This document shows positions 34,604-42,194 of a DNA stretch of 64,000 nt, in pieces. Origin of the DNA: JAQVYB01 sp964490935. GTDB lineage: Bacteria > Verrucomicrobiota > Kiritimatiellia > RZYC01. The stretch covers positions 1 through 64,000 of the forward strand of contig CAZBEO010000007.1 of the NCBI GenBank assembly GCA_964490935.1, read 5' to 3'. The notes beneath the pieces were generated by a model that saw only the letters and a program-made list of their open reading frames with translations, did no database searches and was not told where the DNA came from. Position numbers and translations under genes: made by a program. The stretch's first letter is position 1. Every line of letters starts with the position of its first letter.

Positions 34604-35248
34604 TCAGGAAGCACAAGTCATGTCCCGCCCCTGCAAAGCGGCAAGTTCCCCCCCGGAGGCCACGCACACATCCAGCCCCTTCAGCAGGCCGTCTTTCAGG
34701 TCGTAAATCCACCCATGCACGGCCAGAGCCTGCCCGCGACTCCAGGCATCCTGGACGATCGTGGTACTCCCTACGTTGATCACCTGCTCCATTACGTTCA
34801 ATTCACAAAGGCGGCGCAGGCACGCGCCATCTGAACCTTCCGCTTCCAATACAGCCCGATGCTTCTGATAAATATCCCGGACATGACGCAGCCAGTTATC
34901 CACCAGTCCGTGCGCGCGCCCCTCCAAGGCCGCCTTCACGCCGCCGCAGCCATAATGCCCACACACAATCACATGCTCAATGCCGAGCACATCCACGGCA
35001 TATTGCAGCACGGAGAGGCAATTCATGTCGGTATGGATGACCAGGTTCGCAATGTTTCGGTGCACAAAGAGTTCGCCCGGCGGCAAGCCGACGATCTCGT
35101 TGGCGGGAACCCGACTGTCGGAACACCCGATCCACAAATATTTCGGATTCTGCTGATTGACCAGTTGCCGAAAAAAATCCGGATCGGACTGATGCATTTT
35201 TTCGGACCATCGCCGGTTGTTGTCAAATAATGGATGCAATATGCGCAT
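34604..35248 (-). CDS. Beta-class carbonic anhydrase
   Basis: 214 aa, interconverts CO2 and bicarbonate. Zinc ligands Cys42 (IGCSDSRVP), His98 and Cys101 (CGHYGCGG), with the Asp44/Arg46 dyad, are all present. HRNIANLV and VHGWIYDL are further family motifs. ATG 35248 is preceded by AAAGGAAAGG; the frame is open to 35365 but that extension overlaps the 3' repeat of the upstream gene. No associated transporter. It resembles E. coli Can in length. Confidence 0.95.
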   Translation of the reverse strand: MRILHPLFDNNRRWSEKMHQSDPDFFRQLVNQQNPKYLWIGCSDSRVPANEIVGLPPGELFVHRNIANLVIHTDMNCLSVLQYAVDVLGIEHVIVCGHYGCGGVKAALEGRAHGLVDNWLRHVRDIYQKHRAVLEAEGSDGACLRRLCELNVMEQVINVGSTTIVQDAWSRGQALAVHGWIYDLKDGLLKGLDVCVASGGELAALQGRDMTCAS

Positions 35249-35274
35249 AACAGCCTTTCCTTTATTTAGAACAC

Positions 35275-35340
35275 AGCCACTTAGCCTAAAGCCCGACGGA
35301 CTTCTCGCAGGATGGCGGGCCAAAGCTCGGCAGACTGCTA
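35275..35340 (-). repeat. CTAGCAG-type palindromic element, copy 1 (degenerate)
   Basis: On the minus strand CTAGCAGTCTGCCGAGC, TTTG, GCCCGCCATCCTGCGAG; followed by a second partial unit CGTCGGGCTTTAGGC. The TAG of the element is the stop codon of the gene at 35338-36201. Confidence 0.6.
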
Positions 35341-36201
35341 GTTCGGTGGACGGGCGGAATACCAAGTAGACCCGGGGTAACGGATTTCGCGCGTACTAAC
35401 GGCAATGCGGATGTCCTGCTCCAGCGTGGTGCCGAGCGACCCGAAACGCGCCAGATTTTCCTGCACGCAGGGCAGCGCGGGCGCTTCGATCAGGATCAGG
35501 CAATCTGCCGCATCATAGCTATCCGTGGCACTCGACACGATATGCTTGATCTTGTCCGGCAACATATCCATGGCTTTTTGCGTCATGGACTTGTCCACTT
35601 GAATCTGATTCACCAAGATTTCCAGCAACATTTGATTAGTGAAAACCGCCTGCACATCCTCGCCCAGCGCACGCCCCTCATTCACCTTTTCCCGCTCCGA
35701 GGCCAACCACGCGCCCAGTGCATTGATACTATCCGGCCTCCGCTCTTTCGGCAGGGTATCCAACGCAAAGAGAGCGCATTCCGCATCTTCCGGCGAACCC
35801 ACCTTGTTGACCGCCATTTCCAGCAGCCTTTCGGTATATTCCGTCAGTTGCTGTCCGCCCAATTCAAGAAGATCGTTCAGCAGTTGCGCATCACGCATCG
35901 TCACTTCGTCGTCGAGTTCCCGATAGGCGGTTTTCCCGGAAACCAGCGCCGATTTCTCGCGCTTGCGGTCCCACTCCCGTAAGTCGGCGGCCATCAGAAT
36001 GATTTTACTCTGGGTGCGCTGCTCACGGCGGTTTGTTTTGGCCAGCTTCCGGGCCGCATCCCACTCATCCATATCCAACTCAACTACCGCCTGCTCCTGC
36101 CACGACGGCTCCACGTCGGGCGCGCCCCCCTCTGCGGCTCCGAGGCACGGCAGCGAAACCATCCCCATCATAATCAAAATCAACAGATCTGTTTTATTCA
36201 T
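35338..36201 (-). CDS. Exported hypothetical protein
   Basis: 287 aa, not recognised. A signal peptide (LLILIMMGMVSLPCLGAAEG) is followed by an entirely helical, charged mature region with many Glu, Asp, Arg and Gln. There are HEAT- or TPR-like stretches (AECALFALDTLPKERRPDSI, QLLNDLLELGGQQLTEYTER) but no clear repeat period. ATG 36201 has GGAGG upstream. The stop codon TAG is the first part of a palindromic repeat. It lies directly upstream of the carbonic anhydrase gene on the same strand, about 90 nt away; a functional link is not evident. Confidence 0.7.
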   Translation of the reverse strand: MNKTDLLILIMMGMVSLPCLGAAEGGAPDVEPSWQEQAVVELDMDEWDAARKLAKTNRREQRTQSKIILMAADLREWDRKREKSALVSGKTAYRELDDEVTMRDAQLLNDLLELGGQQLTEYTERLLEMAVNKVGSPEDAECALFALDTLPKERRPDSINALGAWLASEREKVNEGRALGEDVQAVFTNQMLLEILVNQIQVDKSMTQKAMDMLPDKIKHIVSSATDSYDAADCLILIEAPALPCVQENLARFGSLGTTLEQDIRIAVSTREIRYPGSTWYSARPPN

Positions 36202-36573
36202 GTAATCCTCCAAGGTTTCATGGAACGGGTTTGCCCATGCCACACCGGGAGATTAGCCTTTCCACGCTCTCCAGGCAAATCCTGATTCACCCAAGTGTAT
36301 ATGTCTATTCAGCCCTAGCAGCCTGGCGGGCTTTGGCCCGCCAAGCTGTGCTGGCAAACAACAGCGAGTACGCTGTTGTGTCTTGGCATCATCGAATGGG
36401 ACAGCTATGCCGAGCGCACCGTTTCTTCATAAAAGAAATATAGAGGCGAAAAAAGAGAGGGCCGCCGCGAAAAAATGCAAAGATAAGAACACTTTCCGCT
36501 TGCCCGGCCCGGCAATTCTAGTCTAGTACTAGTTCACTCTTAGCAAAACCGAATGTACGGAAGGGATTCTTTC
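36202..36573. other. Intergenic region before the GPH symporter
   Basis: No gene. It contains a paired-hairpin element at 36315-36379. The remaining sequence shows no recognised operator; TCTAGTCTAGTACTAGT at 36518-36534 is a small palindromic cluster. Confidence 0.55.
36315..36379. repeat. Paired-hairpin element, copy 2
   Basis: CTAGCAGCCT then GGCGGGC, TTTG, GCCCGCC (36325-36342), followed by ACAACAGCG, AGTA, CGCTGTTGT (36358-36379). Copy 3 at 38016-38079 has the same two hairpins in the same order. Confidence 0.85.
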
Positions 36574-38019
36574 ATGACAAAGACAGCTCATCACGCCACT
36601 GCCCCGGAAGATATCATCCCGTTTGGACAGAAGGCCGCGTTCGGCGTCGGCATGTTGGGCAATCAGTTGTTTCCCGCTGCCATGGGCGTGTTCATGGTCG
36701 TTCTGATTCAGGGGCTGGGCATGAGCCCGTTGCTTTGGGGGCTTATTTTCTTCCTGCCCCGAATCCTCGACGCGATTACTGATCCGATCATGGGGTTCAT
36801 CTCCGACAACACCAAGTCGCGCTGGGGCCGTCGCCGTCCGTACATTTTCATTGGCGCGATCATGACCGGTATCACCTACATCATCATGTGGCAGGTCTAT
36901 GCCGAAAACAGCGAGATGTACAATTTCATTTATTTCCTGAGCTGGTCCCTCGTCTTCTATGTGGGCCTGACCATTTTCGCCACGCCCTACGTGGCGCTGG
37001 GCTATGAAATGAGCAACGATTTTCATGAGCGGACTCGCTTAATGGCCGTTTCCCAGTGGATTGGCCAGTGGGCCTGGGTCATTGCTCCCTGGTTCTGGGT
37101 CATTCTCTACAATCCGAAGCTCTTCGATTCGCCTGCAGCGGGCGCGCGGGGTCTGGCCGTGTGGGTGGGTTTGTTCTGTATGGTTTTGGCCCTGGTGCCT
37201 GCCCTCTTCTGCCGTACCCGCTATCAGGTCCCGCCCGAGCAATTAAAGAAGCTCAACCTGGCCAACATGGGAAACAATCTCACTTCGTTTGGCCGCGGAT
37301 TCAAGGACACGTTCACCTGCCGCCCCTTCCTGAAACTGTGTGCAGCCACCTTCCTTGTCTTCAGCGGATTCAACACCGTGGCGGCCTTTTCCTGGTTCAT
37401 CATTGTATACCACATGTACGGCGGCGATCCCGGTGCTGCGGGCAACTGGCCGGCCTGGTTCGGCACCGTCAGCGCCCTGGCCACCACCTTCCTTGTCATT
37501 CCGATCGTCACCATCATGTCGCAGAAGCTCGGAAAGAAAGTGGCCTTCATCATCTCGCAGAGCATTTCCATCGTGGGTTATCTCCTCTTCTGGTGGTGCT
37601 TCAAGCCCGGCCAGCCCTTCCTGATGTTTCTGCCCCTGCCCTTCTTTGCCTTCGGCATCGGTGGGTTGTTCACCCTCATGATGTCCATGACTGCTGACGT
37701 CTGCGACTACGATGAACTCTGCTACGGCTCACGCCGGGAAGGCACCTTCGGCGCCATCTATTGGTGGATGGTCAAATTCGGGCTCGCCTTTGCTGGCCTG
37801 CTCAGCGGCGTGATTCTGCGGCTCGTTGGATTCGATCAGAACATCGCCCTGCAAACGCCCGGCGCCCTGTCCGGACTTCGCCTGGCCTACGTCATTGTCC
37901 CGGTTCTCGGCGCACTCCTAGCCATTGCCGCCGTCTCCACCTACGAAATCACGGAAACGCGTGCCTACGAAATACGCGCCGAACTCGAGGCCCGTCGGGG
38001 CAAGGCGAAACCCGCCTAG
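36574..38019 (+). CDS. GPH-family (MelB-like) sugar:cation symporter
   Basis: 481-aa inner-membrane transporter with about 12 helices, of the glycoside-pentoside-hexuronide family. Signatures: the N-terminal FGVGMLGNQLFPAAMGVFMV; DAITDPIMGFISDNTKSRWG with the cation-site Asp residues and RRRPYIFIG; and TADVCDYDELCYGSRREGTF in the C-terminal half. ATG 36574 follows GGAAGGGA. The substrate cannot be inferred; it may serve sugars released by the secreted hydrolases. Its TAG stop is part of a palindromic element that fills the whole 58-nt gap to the convergent methyltransferase gene. Confidence 0.92.
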   Translation: MTKTAHHATAPEDIIPFGQKAAFGVGMLGNQLFPAAMGVFMVVLIQGLGMSPLLWGLIFFLPRILDAITDPIMGFISDNTKSRWGRRRPYIFIGAIMTGITYIIMWQVYAENSEMYNFIYFLSWSLVFYVGLTIFATPYVALGYEMSNDFHERTRLMAVSQWIGQWAWVIAPWFWVILYNPKLFDSPAAGARGLAVWVGLFCMVLALVPALFCRTRYQVPPEQLKKLNLANMGNNLTSFGRGFKDTFTCRPFLKLCAATFLVFSGFNTVAAFSWFIIVYHMYGGDPGAAGNWPAWFGTVSALATTFLVIPIVTIMSQKLGKKVAFIISQSISIVGYLLFWWCFKPGQPFLMFLPLPFFAFGIGGLFTLMMSMTADVCDYDELCYGSRREGTFGAIYWWMVKFGLAFAGLLSGVILRLVGFDQNIALQTPGALSGLRLAYVIVPVLGALLAIAAVSTYEITETRAYEIRAELEARRGKAKPA

Positions 38020-38079
38020 CAGGCTGGCGGGCTTAGGCCCGCCTTCCTGCTAGTCAACCACAGCGGTTACGCTGTTGTT
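38016..38079. repeat. Paired-hairpin element, copy 3
   Basis: CTAGCAGG, CT, GGCGGGC, TTAG, GCCCGCC, TT, CCTGCTAG (38016-38053), then AACCACAGCG, GTTA, CGCTGTTGTT (38056-38079) with one mismatch. The TAG at 38017-38019 is the symporter stop codon. Confidence 0.88.
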
Positions 38080-38866
38080 ATTTCCAGCAGGAAAACACGC
38101 CGCGCCCTTGGCGCTGAAAGCCATCCGGTGTTTTGGTTCCCGGTTCGGGACGCCACAGAAAACCATTGAACTGAACCCGACTGAACCCCGCCGCGCGTGC
38201 CATCCCTTCCAAACACTTCGGGCCGTAAATCCACCAGTTCGTCGGGTCACAGCCATATTCCTTTTCGATGAACCAGGCGTATTCTGAAACCGCCGGATCG
38301 AGCAACATCTCCGATTCCAGCAACATCATTCCGCGCGTCACCGACGCCACCGAACGCAGATAGCTCATTGGATTCTCGATGTGATAAATCACCCCCAGAT
38401 TGATCACCACGTCAAACTGTTCCTGCATCGCCTCCAGCGCCGCACCATCCATCGCCTGAAAGCTCATCTCCTCCTTGGAAAAACCCAGCACGTCCCGTAG
38501 CCACGATGCCTGATCCGTGTAGAGCGACGACACATCCACGCCCATCACCCGGCTCGCCCCGCGCAACTTTGCCACCATCGAATAAAAACCGCTGTTGCAG
38601 CCGACATCCAGCACCGTCTTGCCCTTCAAATCCTGCGGGAATCCAAAATGATCCAACCCCGGAAGCACCACATGCGGATCGTTCGTCCCACCCGACTTCA
38701 CGGTTTTGCCCGCCGCGTCCGTAATCACCACATTGTGGTAGCGAAAGCTCTTCCAGCTGTTCATCTCCGCCTGCATGGCCGACACCTCTGCATCGCTCCA
38801 TACCCGGTCCACCAGAAATCCATTCCTGTTGACTTCAATTTTCATGTCGTTACCCAATTGTTTCAT
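38078..38866 (-). CDS. SAM-dependent methyltransferase, CmoB/DUF1698-like
   Basis: 262 aa. Class I methyltransferase fold: motif I VLDVGCNSGFYSMVA, then VMGVDVSS (acidic strand-2 end), FDVVINLGVIYHIENP and MMLLESEMLL. The NLGVIYHIENP segment and the C-terminal half recall the tRNA wobble-uridine enzyme CmoB and DUF1698 relatives, but length and N-terminus differ, so a natural-product or lipid methyltransferase is possible. The start is uncertain: ATG 38887, 38866 or 38845. 38866 is given because sequence further upstream is a degenerate TGCTGAA-type heptad repeat. Its TAA stop abuts the palindromic element shared with the symporter gene. Confidence 0.78.
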   Translation of the reverse strand: MKQLGNDMKIEVNRNGFLVDRVWSDAEVSAMQAEMNSWKSFRYHNVVITDAAGKTVKSGGTNDPHVVLPGLDHFGFPQDLKGKTVLDVGCNSGFYSMVAKLRGASRVMGVDVSSLYTDQASWLRDVLGFSKEEMSFQAMDGAALEAMQEQFDVVINLGVIYHIENPMSYLRSVASVTRGMMLLESEMLLDPAVSEYAWFIEKEYGCDPTNWWIYGPKCLEGMARAAGFSRVQFNGFLWRPEPGTKTPDGFQRQGRGVFSCWK

Positions 38867-39039
38867 GCTGAATGTTGCGTTCGGCATTCCCAACCCCTAG
38901 CAGGGAAAGCAGCCGGGATTAACACGTTTACGGGGAGCGTTGTCAAGCGCGGGCTCCGACGCCCCGCATCCACCATTTATTCAATAACCGGCAAAACCCG
39001 TTGCAAATCGACGAAGTGAAAGCTAGAAGTAGGCCTGCC

Positions 39040-39813
39040 ATGACTCTGAAACACCTTTGCACAGCCTGTCTTCTGCTTTTCCTCCTGCCGGGAGGACCAT
39101 CGTCCCGTGCGCAGTGGATCACCGACGTGCCCGAAGACCGACCCAATCCAACCAACATCCTGCGCGACGTCCGCCGCAACTTTCCGGATCGCCCGCTGCA
39201 TGTGGATGGTGATCTCACGGCCAAAAACCGGCGCGGCGACCTCCTGATAACCCGCCGCCTCGAATTCACCCTCGATCTCTCCGCGCCCACCGGCACCGCC
39301 ACCTACCTCCTCTCCGACGCCTTCGGCGAACCGCTCGAACGCCTCGCCATCACCCGCCCTCCCGACACTCCCGCTCAATACGCACTGTTCTCCGGCACGG
39401 ACTCTAAAGCCATACCGCTGGAAGACACCACCGCCCCCATTCAGGGACTCGACTTCAGTTGGGCCGACCTCGCCATGGACTTTCTCTGGTGGCCCCGCGT
39501 CTCCCTCGTCGGCCACGAAAACAAACTCAACCGCCCCTGCACCATCCTCGAAGTCCGCCCCGAAGCCTCCTCCGACGCCGGGACCTACGACTCCGTACGC
39601 CTCTGGATTGATCAAAACACCTCCGCCCTACTCGAGGCCCAGGGCTTCGACGCCGAAGGCACCCTGCTCAAAAAACTCCAGATTCAAACCCTGAAAAAAG
39701 TGGATGCCCTTTGGACCGTGGGCGACCTCGAGGTGCACTCCTATCCCTCACGCAGCAAGACGCGCTTGCGCGTCCGCGATGTGCGGATCGACCCATCGCC
39801 GCGCCCTCAGTAA
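39040..39813 (+). CDS. LolA-like outer-membrane lipoprotein-sorting domain protein
   Basis: 257 aa with signal peptide (LKHLCTACLLLFLLPGGPSS). The mature part fits the LolA-like fold of uncharacterised proteins (PF17131 type): HVDGDLTAKNRRG, RRLEFTLDLSAPTGTATYLL, MDFLWWPRVSLVGHE, CTILEVRP, SVRLWIDQNTSALLEAQGFD and KKLQIQTLKKVDALW. Such proteins are often partnered with RND/MMPL exporters, but none is nearby. ATG 39040 is where the signal peptide begins. The gene is followed 24 nt later by a small lipoprotein gene of different composition. Confidence 0.75.
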   Translation: MTLKHLCTACLLLFLLPGGPSSRAQWITDVPEDRPNPTNILRDVRRNFPDRPLHVDGDLTAKNRRGDLLITRRLEFTLDLSAPTGTATYLLSDAFGEPLERLAITRPPDTPAQYALFSGTDSKAIPLEDTTAPIQGLDFSWADLAMDFLWWPRVSLVGHENKLNRPCTILEVRPEASSDAGTYDSVRLWIDQNTSALLEAQGFDAEGTLLKKLQIQTLKKVDALWTVGDLEVHSYPSRSKTRLRVRDVRIDPSPRPQ

Positions 39814-39837
39814 AATAATCGAAATCGCGATCGGCAA

Positions 39838-40140
39838 ATGACAAAACATTCATCAAGCTTTGTCGTGACCATCCTGTTACTGATTTCTGGGTGCACTACG
39901 GCAAAGATACCAAACTCCGCTTCTATGGCTACGTCCTCCCGAGTACATAACGTTTCTAAAGCGAACTCAGACACCAACCTAAATCTTCGCAATATCGACT
40001 ATGACGTGGACGATGAATGTATTGTCGTTTATCTGGAACAAGAGCGAGCAAGGGCCAATATGAAGGCCGAAGAAAATACCGCAGAAGCCCTTGAATTCAT
40101 TTATGAAGTTACACGGTTTGCTCTCGAAATAACGCAATGA
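39838..40140 (+). CDS. Small lipoprotein of unknown function
   Basis: 100 aa. Signal peptide with a good lipobox, VTILLLISGC followed by TTAK, so probably an outer- or inner-membrane lipoprotein. The mature part has a disordered Ser/Asn-rich linker and a C-terminal helix (ENTAEALEFIYEVTRFALEI). Codon use is more A/T-rich than neighbours. There is no convincing Shine-Dalgarno. Short GATNNC hexamer strings lie on both sides (about 39818-39836 and 40171-40202), suggesting an inserted island. Not recognised as any family. Confidence 0.6.
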   Translation: MTKHSSSFVVTILLLISGCTTAKIPNSASMATSSRVHNVSKANSDTNLNLRNIDYDVDDECIVVYLEQERARANMKAEENTAEALEFIYEVTRFALEITQ

Positions 40141-40545
40141 GCAAAAAAATCCAAATCCGCGTCGGCGGCGGGATCGATAGCGCTTTCGATACCGATACCG
40201 ATGGCATGCCTGCGGGCAAAGAACCGTAGCCGTCCACTCGCCGAGCGGACGGGCAGATATGCTTATAAAGGATTGACTTTATCCCGCCCGGTTCACTAAG
40301 CTGCTCGACATGAAATCCAGCCGAGTCATCGCCAGTGTATTTTTGGCAACGGTCCTACTGCCGCTGCCGGTCTTCGGGCTCTCCCTACGCAGGGCCCGCG
40401 CGATGTCGGCTTGAAAGGGTTGAATCTCCTTCAGCACTTTCCAAGTGCCGCCGCGTTGGGCCCGCCCCTTCCCCTAGATGATGCACGCATCAGGTGTTCC
40501 GTTTTTTCAACTTAACCAACCAACAGAAGAATCAGAGGATCAACC
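40141..40545. other. Intergenic region before leuA with gene remnants
   Basis: Contains a hexamer string (GATAGC, TTTCGATACCGATACCGATG) up to about 40205, a truncated signal-peptide ORF (40310-40414), and small hairpins GCACTT-TCC-AAGTGC and TGATGC-AC-GCATCA near 40434-40495. No complete gene. Confidence 0.5.
40310..40414 (+). pseudogene. Truncated signal-peptide fragment
   Basis: A 34-codon ORF reading MKSSRVIASVFLATVLLPLP then VFGLSLRRARAMSA: a complete secretion signal with no mature protein. It looks like the 5' remnant of a lost exported-protein gene. There is no Shine-Dalgarno, and chance origin is possible. Confidence 0.35.
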
Positions 40546-42120
40546 ATGAAAGCAAGAGACAAGAATCGGGTCATCATTTTCGACACCACCCTGCGCGACG
40601 GCGAGCAGTGCCCGGGTGCCAGCATGCGTCTGGGCGAAAAGCTGCAAATTGCGCGTCAACTCGAACGCCTGAAGGTCGACGTGATTGAGGCGGGCTTCCC
40701 CATTGCCAGTCCGGGCGATTTTGAGGCCGTGCGAACCGTCGCTGAACAAATCAAGGGGCCGCGCATTGCCGGCCTGGCGCGCTGCCTGAAAAAGGACATC
40801 GAGCGCTGTGCTGAGGCCGTCATGCCCGCAGGCAACCGGGCGCGTATTCACGCCTTTTTGGCCACCTCTGCTATTCACCGCGAATTCAAACTGAAAAAGG
40901 CGAAGAACGAAATTCTGCGCCAGGCCGTGGAGCATGTGAAGTATGCCCGCACCTTCGTGGATGACGTGCAGTTCAGCCCCGAAGATGCCTCCCGCACCGA
41001 GCCGGACTTTCTGGCGGAAATCACGCAGGCGGTGATCGATGCTGGCGCCACGACGATCAACATACCGGATACGGTCGGCTATGCCATTCCATCCGAATTC
41101 GGACGGCTGATCGCGTACCTGTTCGAGCACGTCCCGAACATCGGCCAAGCGGTGGTTCATGTGCATTGTCACAACGACCTCGGCCTGGCCGTGGCCAACT
41201 CGCTGGCCGCCGTTCAAAACGGCGCGCGCGGCATCGAGTGCACCATCAACGGCCTCGGCGAACGTGCGGGCAACTGCTCACTCGAAGAAGTGGCCATGGC
41301 CATACGCCTGCGAAAGGATGAGCTGGGCGTTACCACGGGCATTCAGACGAAAGAAATCTTTCGTGCCAGCCGCATGGTTTCTCAACTGACCGGCATGATG
41401 ATCCAGCGCAATAAGGCCGTGGTCGGGGCGAATGCGTTCGCCCATGAATCGGGCATTCATCAGGACGGTATGCTGAAGGAACGCCGCACCTACGAGATCA
41501 TGAGCCCGCAGGATGTCGGCATCCCGGAAAGCGAACTGGTACTGGGCAAGCATTCCGGCCGCCACGCCTTCCGCGTACACATGAATAAGATGGGCTTCAA
41601 ACTGACCGATGCGGAAATCGAGCAGGGCTACAACCGCTTTATCGAACTGGCCGACAAGAAAAAGGCGGTCTATGACGACGACCTGATCGCGATCGTACAG
41701 GACATGCTGCAGGACGTCCCCAGCGCCTATACACTCGAATATCTGCACGTCAGCGCGGGAAGCGATACCGTGGCCACCGCGACCGTCCAATTGCAGAAGG
41801 GCGAGGAAACCCTGCAGGACGCCGCCTGCGGCGACGGACCCGTGGATGCCGCACTGAAAACCATGGACCGCATGACGGGAGTGCACGGCACTCTGCTGGA
41901 TTACGCTCTCCACGCCATCACGCGCGGAAAAGATGCCATGGCCGAAGCCACCGTCTCCGTTAGTTTCGGCGACGAAACGGTCCCCGGCAAGGGATCGAGC
42001 ACCGACGTGGTCGAGGCCAGCGCAAAGGCCTATCTCAACGCCCTGAACCGCTACCTGGTGAATCAGAATATGGCCTCGCGGAAGAAGCCGATCAAACGCA
42101 AGCCGCGTAAAAAGGCGTAA
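40546..42120 (+). CDS. leuA: 2-isopropylmalate synthase
   Basis: 524 aa. It condenses acetyl-CoA with 2-oxoisovalerate, the first committed step of leucine synthesis. Motifs: FDTTLRDGEQCPGA at residues 12-25 (metal and substrate site); VHCHNDLGLAVANSLAAVQN (metal His pair); NGLGERAGNCSLEE; and HESGIHQDGMLK. The C-terminal third is the leucine-binding regulatory domain, with a basic tail KKPIKRKPRKKA. ATG 40546 follows AGAGGATCAACC. Citramalate synthase is excluded by the HxHNDxGLAVANS and overall length. It converges on murJ with a strong hairpin between. Confidence 0.95.
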   Translation: MKARDKNRVIIFDTTLRDGEQCPGASMRLGEKLQIARQLERLKVDVIEAGFPIASPGDFEAVRTVAEQIKGPRIAGLARCLKKDIERCAEAVMPAGNRARIHAFLATSAIHREFKLKKAKNEILRQAVEHVKYARTFVDDVQFSPEDASRTEPDFLAEITQAVIDAGATTINIPDTVGYAIPSEFGRLIAYLFEHVPNIGQAVVHVHCHNDLGLAVANSLAAVQNGARGIECTINGLGERAGNCSLEEVAMAIRLRKDELGVTTGIQTKEIFRASRMVSQLTGMMIQRNKAVVGANAFAHESGIHQDGMLKERRTYEIMSPQDVGIPESELVLGKHSGRHAFRVHMNKMGFKLTDAEIEQGYNRFIELADKKKAVYDDDLIAIVQDMLQDVPSAYTLEYLHVSAGSDTVATATVQLQKGEETLQDAACGDGPVDAALKTMDRMTGVHGTLLDYALHAITRGKDAMAEATVSVSFGDETVPGKGSSTDVVEASAKAYLNALNRYLVNQNMASRKKPIKRKPRKKA

Positions 42121-42142
42121 AGCCAATAGATGAGCATTCGAA

Positions 42143-42176
42143 GGCCCCGCAGGGATGGAAACAGCCCTGCGGGGCC
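42143..42176. terminator. 12-bp hairpin between leuA and murJ
   Basis: GGCCCCGCAGGG, 10-nt loop, CCCTGCGGGGCC. No strong T-run on either side, so termination efficiency is uncertain; it sits between convergent genes. Confidence 0.6.
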
Positions 42177-42194
42177 GCTTCATTGGAGGTGTGG

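Noticed and set aside
40137..40229. 30-codon ORF overlapping the small lipoprotein stop by ATGA
   Set aside because: Its sequence is largely the GATNNC hexamer string (DTDTDG); more likely repeat DNA than a gene.
40273..40301. TTGACT-17-CTAAGC as a leuA promoter
   Set aside because: The -10 box is poor and it lies 245 nt from leuA; not strong enough to list.
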